A DNA stretch of 64,000 nucleotides from Neospora caninum Liverpool (Eukaryota > Apicomplexa > Conoidasida > Eucoccidiorida > Sarcocystidae). A model generated the notes under the pieces. It made no database searches, had not been told where the DNA came from, and saw only the letters and a program-made list of their open reading frames with translations. The position numbers and the translations under genes are program-made. The stretch spans positions 744,001 to 808,000 of the forward strand of contig NC_018391.1 in assembly GCF_000208865.1 (NCBI RefSeq), read 5' to 3'. This document shows, in pieces, positions 62,217-64,000 of the stretch. Numbering within the stretch: position 1 is the first letter of the stretch; the number at the start of each line of letters is the position of its first letter.

Positions 62217-64000
62217 TCACCATTCAACGAAAAAACTTTTGGCTGCAATAAATGCGACGAGTCCCAAGACAAGAGCGAGAGTCCACATCTTCATGAAGGC
62301 CATAAAACCTTCATCGAAGAGTGCAGTGATCCTGATCAACCCCGAACGGGGACCTTCCGTTGACGTTCCATCTGCCACATCTGCTGATTTAGATTCCACA
62401 CCCTTTGAAGCAGTCGTCTGTCGGTTCGCACGCACCTCGAGGGATGTTTTAGTCTCTGCTGCTCTCTCAGACTCGAGGACGTCTGCGATTTCAATGAACT
62501 GCTTACTCGCTTCTGGTCCTTCCTCCGCCTTGCCTTCAGTAGACTGATGCAGGGATGTCTCCAGATGCCTCCTCTCCTCTTCAGCAGGCAGCCCGGCACC
62601 GAGTGCGGTTTCCCGGACGCCACAGGTCCGGCGCGATGTACCCATGGCCGTTTTTCTGGCCTCCCCCAGCGACTCTTCTGATCTAGGCCTCAGAGGGAAA
62701 AATTCCGGAGCGCTTGCGTCTAGTGTCGACACCGTGGCCTTGGTCGACAGACCGCTTCTCTGTCTTGGCGCGCCCGAGGCTCCCGCGCCCTTCCACTCGT
62801 GTTGCTCCGATTCCTCCTGAATGCACTGAAGAATGCTCGCCAGTCGGGCCATACTCCCTGCCGCTGTGCTGCACACCGTCGACGGCGTGTCGTGGCAAAC
62901 GTCCATGTTTGCACCCTCTCCATCAGCGGCATCCGGTCCCTGCGGTCCTCTTTCCCCACCTAGGGACGCGGCCTGCTTGAGATAGAGATGCAGAGTTGCG
63001 GCAGCGTCCGCAGCGCCAGCTGTGCGGCCTGGCGCGCCCAGAGCACTCATTTCTCCGCGCCTCACGACTGTTGTTTTCTGAGGGCTTTGCAGAAACTCTG
63101 CGCGAGCGTCACAGATACCCCCAGCTGGGTGACGGCCCGGAAGGTGCTCGCCCCGTGTCGCAGAGACCACCCCTTCATCGCTGCCGCTGTCCACGCCAGT
63201 GGACGCATCCAGGGAAGGCTGGGAGGGATGCTGACCAAAGGCCTTCAAGCTCTCGCTCGTTCTGGACACGAGGCGCGAAGAATGACGCGCGTGCGCGATC
63301 GAAAAGGCCTCAAAGGCGCCAAACTCGTCGTGAGAGGAAATCGCACCCGCGCCACCTCCGATCTTGGACAGCGAACTGCGAGACGTCATCGAGTTCGCAC
63401 CAAAGGACGAAGAGGTGGATGTACACAGCAGATCCACGTCACCGTTGTGACCCGTTGCGTCCGAGGCAGCGTCGAAAAAAGCATTCCTAGAGATGGCGTT
63501 TTGGATTTGATTCCGAGGCCGGGGCTGTCGATGTCCCCGCTCAGCTACAGCAGGCGGCGACTCAAAGTTCAGCTTGCGATAGTAGCAAACATGTTTGCAG
63601 GTCGCCTTCTCGGGGTGTGTGTTGATCTTGCGCGCCAGCGTGAACACAGCCGTCCTCAAGCTCTGCTTCCGAGTGGATTCAACTGTGACGACGCGCTCCG
63701 CACACGCCTCATCGGCGGTCACAAAGAGTGGCGAAATGTTGATGTTCGCTTCAGTAGCCAAGCGAACCGACTGAATATAGCCGCCTTTCCTCCCGATCAG
63801 GCTCCCAATCACTGCGCGAGGAACGCAAATTTTGCAGGCGAGTGCACGGGGCTGCAGGCCGGCAGATCCGCTGCTCAAAGAAGACGTTGTTGGACGCAAC
63901 AAATCCTCGGCGGAAGAAGGTTGCGAAGGCGGGGCCAACTGCGCCAGCTCATCCATGCGATCAATGATCCAGTCGACAACTTGAAACACGGCGCGCTCCG
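62217..64000 (-). CDS. KH-domain RNA-binding protein with C-terminal membrane anchor (N-terminal part outside window)
   Basis: One open exon runs from the right edge to a stop at 62217, about 594 residues, with its 5' end outside the window. The first residues (AVFQVVDWIIDRMDELAQ) look like the last helix of a preceding KH domain. A KH domain follows at about residues 50-145: KICVPRAVIGSLIGRKGGYI has the GxxG loop (GRKG), then VRLATEANINISPLF and a closing helix. KH domains bind short single-stranded RNA or DNA. The next 400 residues are Ser/Ala/Glu-rich and disordered. The final 30 residues contain a hydrophobic helix (MWTLALVLGLVAFIAAKSFF) ending FVEW, the layout of a tail-anchored protein. 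This would tether an RNA-binding protein to the ER or mitochondrial surface; the localisation is inferred. Confidence 0.85.
   Translation of the reverse strand, partial: ERAVFQVVDWIIDRMDELAQLAPPSQPSSAEDLLRPTTSSLSSGSAGLQPRALACKICVPRAVIGSLIGRKGGYIQSVRLATEANINISPLFVTADEACAERVVTVESTRKQSLRTAVFTLARKINTHPEKATCKHVCYYRKLNFESPPAVAERGHRQPRPRNQIQNAISRNAFFDAASDATGHNGDVDLLCTSTSSSFGANSMTSRSSLSKIGGGAGAISSHDEFGAFEAFSIAHARHSSRLVSRTSESLKAFGQHPSQPSLDASTGVDSGSDEGVVSATRGEHLPGRHPAGGICDARAEFLQSPQKTTVVRRGEMSALGAPGRTAGAADAAATLHLYLKQAASLGGERGPQGPDAADGEGANMDVCHDTPSTVCSTAAGSMARLASILQCIQEESEQHEWKGAGASGAPRQRSGLSTKATVSTLDASAPEFFPLRPRSEESLGEARKTAMGTSRRTCGVRETALGAGLPAEEERRHLETSLHQSTEGKAEEGPEASKQFIEIADVLESERAAETKTSLEVRANRQTTASKGVESKSADVADGTSTEGPRSGLIRITALFDEGFMAFMKMWTLALVLGLVAFIAAKSFFVEW

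Overview
The window is nuclear DNA from an apicomplexan, most likely a sarcocystid coccidian of the Toxoplasma/Neospora/Hammondia type. The reasons are the roughly balanced to GC-rich base content, intron-rich genes on both strands with GT-AG introns, (TA)n and (CATA)n microsatellites inside introns and spacers, recurrent TGCATGCA palindromes, and long low-complexity insertions in otherwise conserved eukaryotic proteins. Nothing bacterial, viral or transposon-like was recognised. All gene models below were built by hand from splice consensus and reading-phase continuity; residue numbers refer to those models. The species cannot be fixed from the sequence alone.

Layout. 1-4.6 kb (-): start and middle of a coiled-coil protein running off the left edge. 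7.7-11.7 kb (-): a very large, basic, mostly disordered protein with one helical block. 13.75-15.18 kb (-): a small rhomboid protease with eight exons and introns of only 54-66 nt. 15.67-16.50 kb (-): unknown 238-residue protein. 16.85-17.27 kb (+): a tiny protein diverging from it. 18.0-19.85 kb (-): mitochondrial NFU-type iron-sulfur protein. 20.47-about 23.9 kb (+): an unknown multi-exon protein. 25.66-34.46 kb (-): a 12-exon gene whose conserved blocks identify it as condensin II subunit H2 (kleisin). 36.57-39.69 kb (+): ARL2 GTPase. 42.83-46.60 kb (+): WTAP/FIP37-type subunit of the m6A mRNA methyltransferase. 49.44-58.97 kb (-): a giant CDPK-like kinase with a very long activation-loop insertion and degenerate EF-hands. 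59.84-60.86 kb (+): a weakly supported small gene. 62.22-64.0 kb (-): a KH-domain RNA-binding protein with a C-terminal membrane anchor, cut at its N-terminal side by the right edge.

The genes do not form one pathway: they cover intramembrane proteolysis, Fe-S cluster assembly, chromosome condensation, microtubule/tubulin folding (ARL2), mRNA methylation, signalling and RNA binding. The most distinctive features are the contrast between an ultra-short-intron block (about 7.7-17 kb, with no TA microsatellites) and the long microsatellite-bearing introns from about 27 kb onward; a 28-nt microexon carrying the rhomboid catalytic serine; the heavily inserted kinase; the enlarged CAP-H2; and the tail-anchored KH protein.
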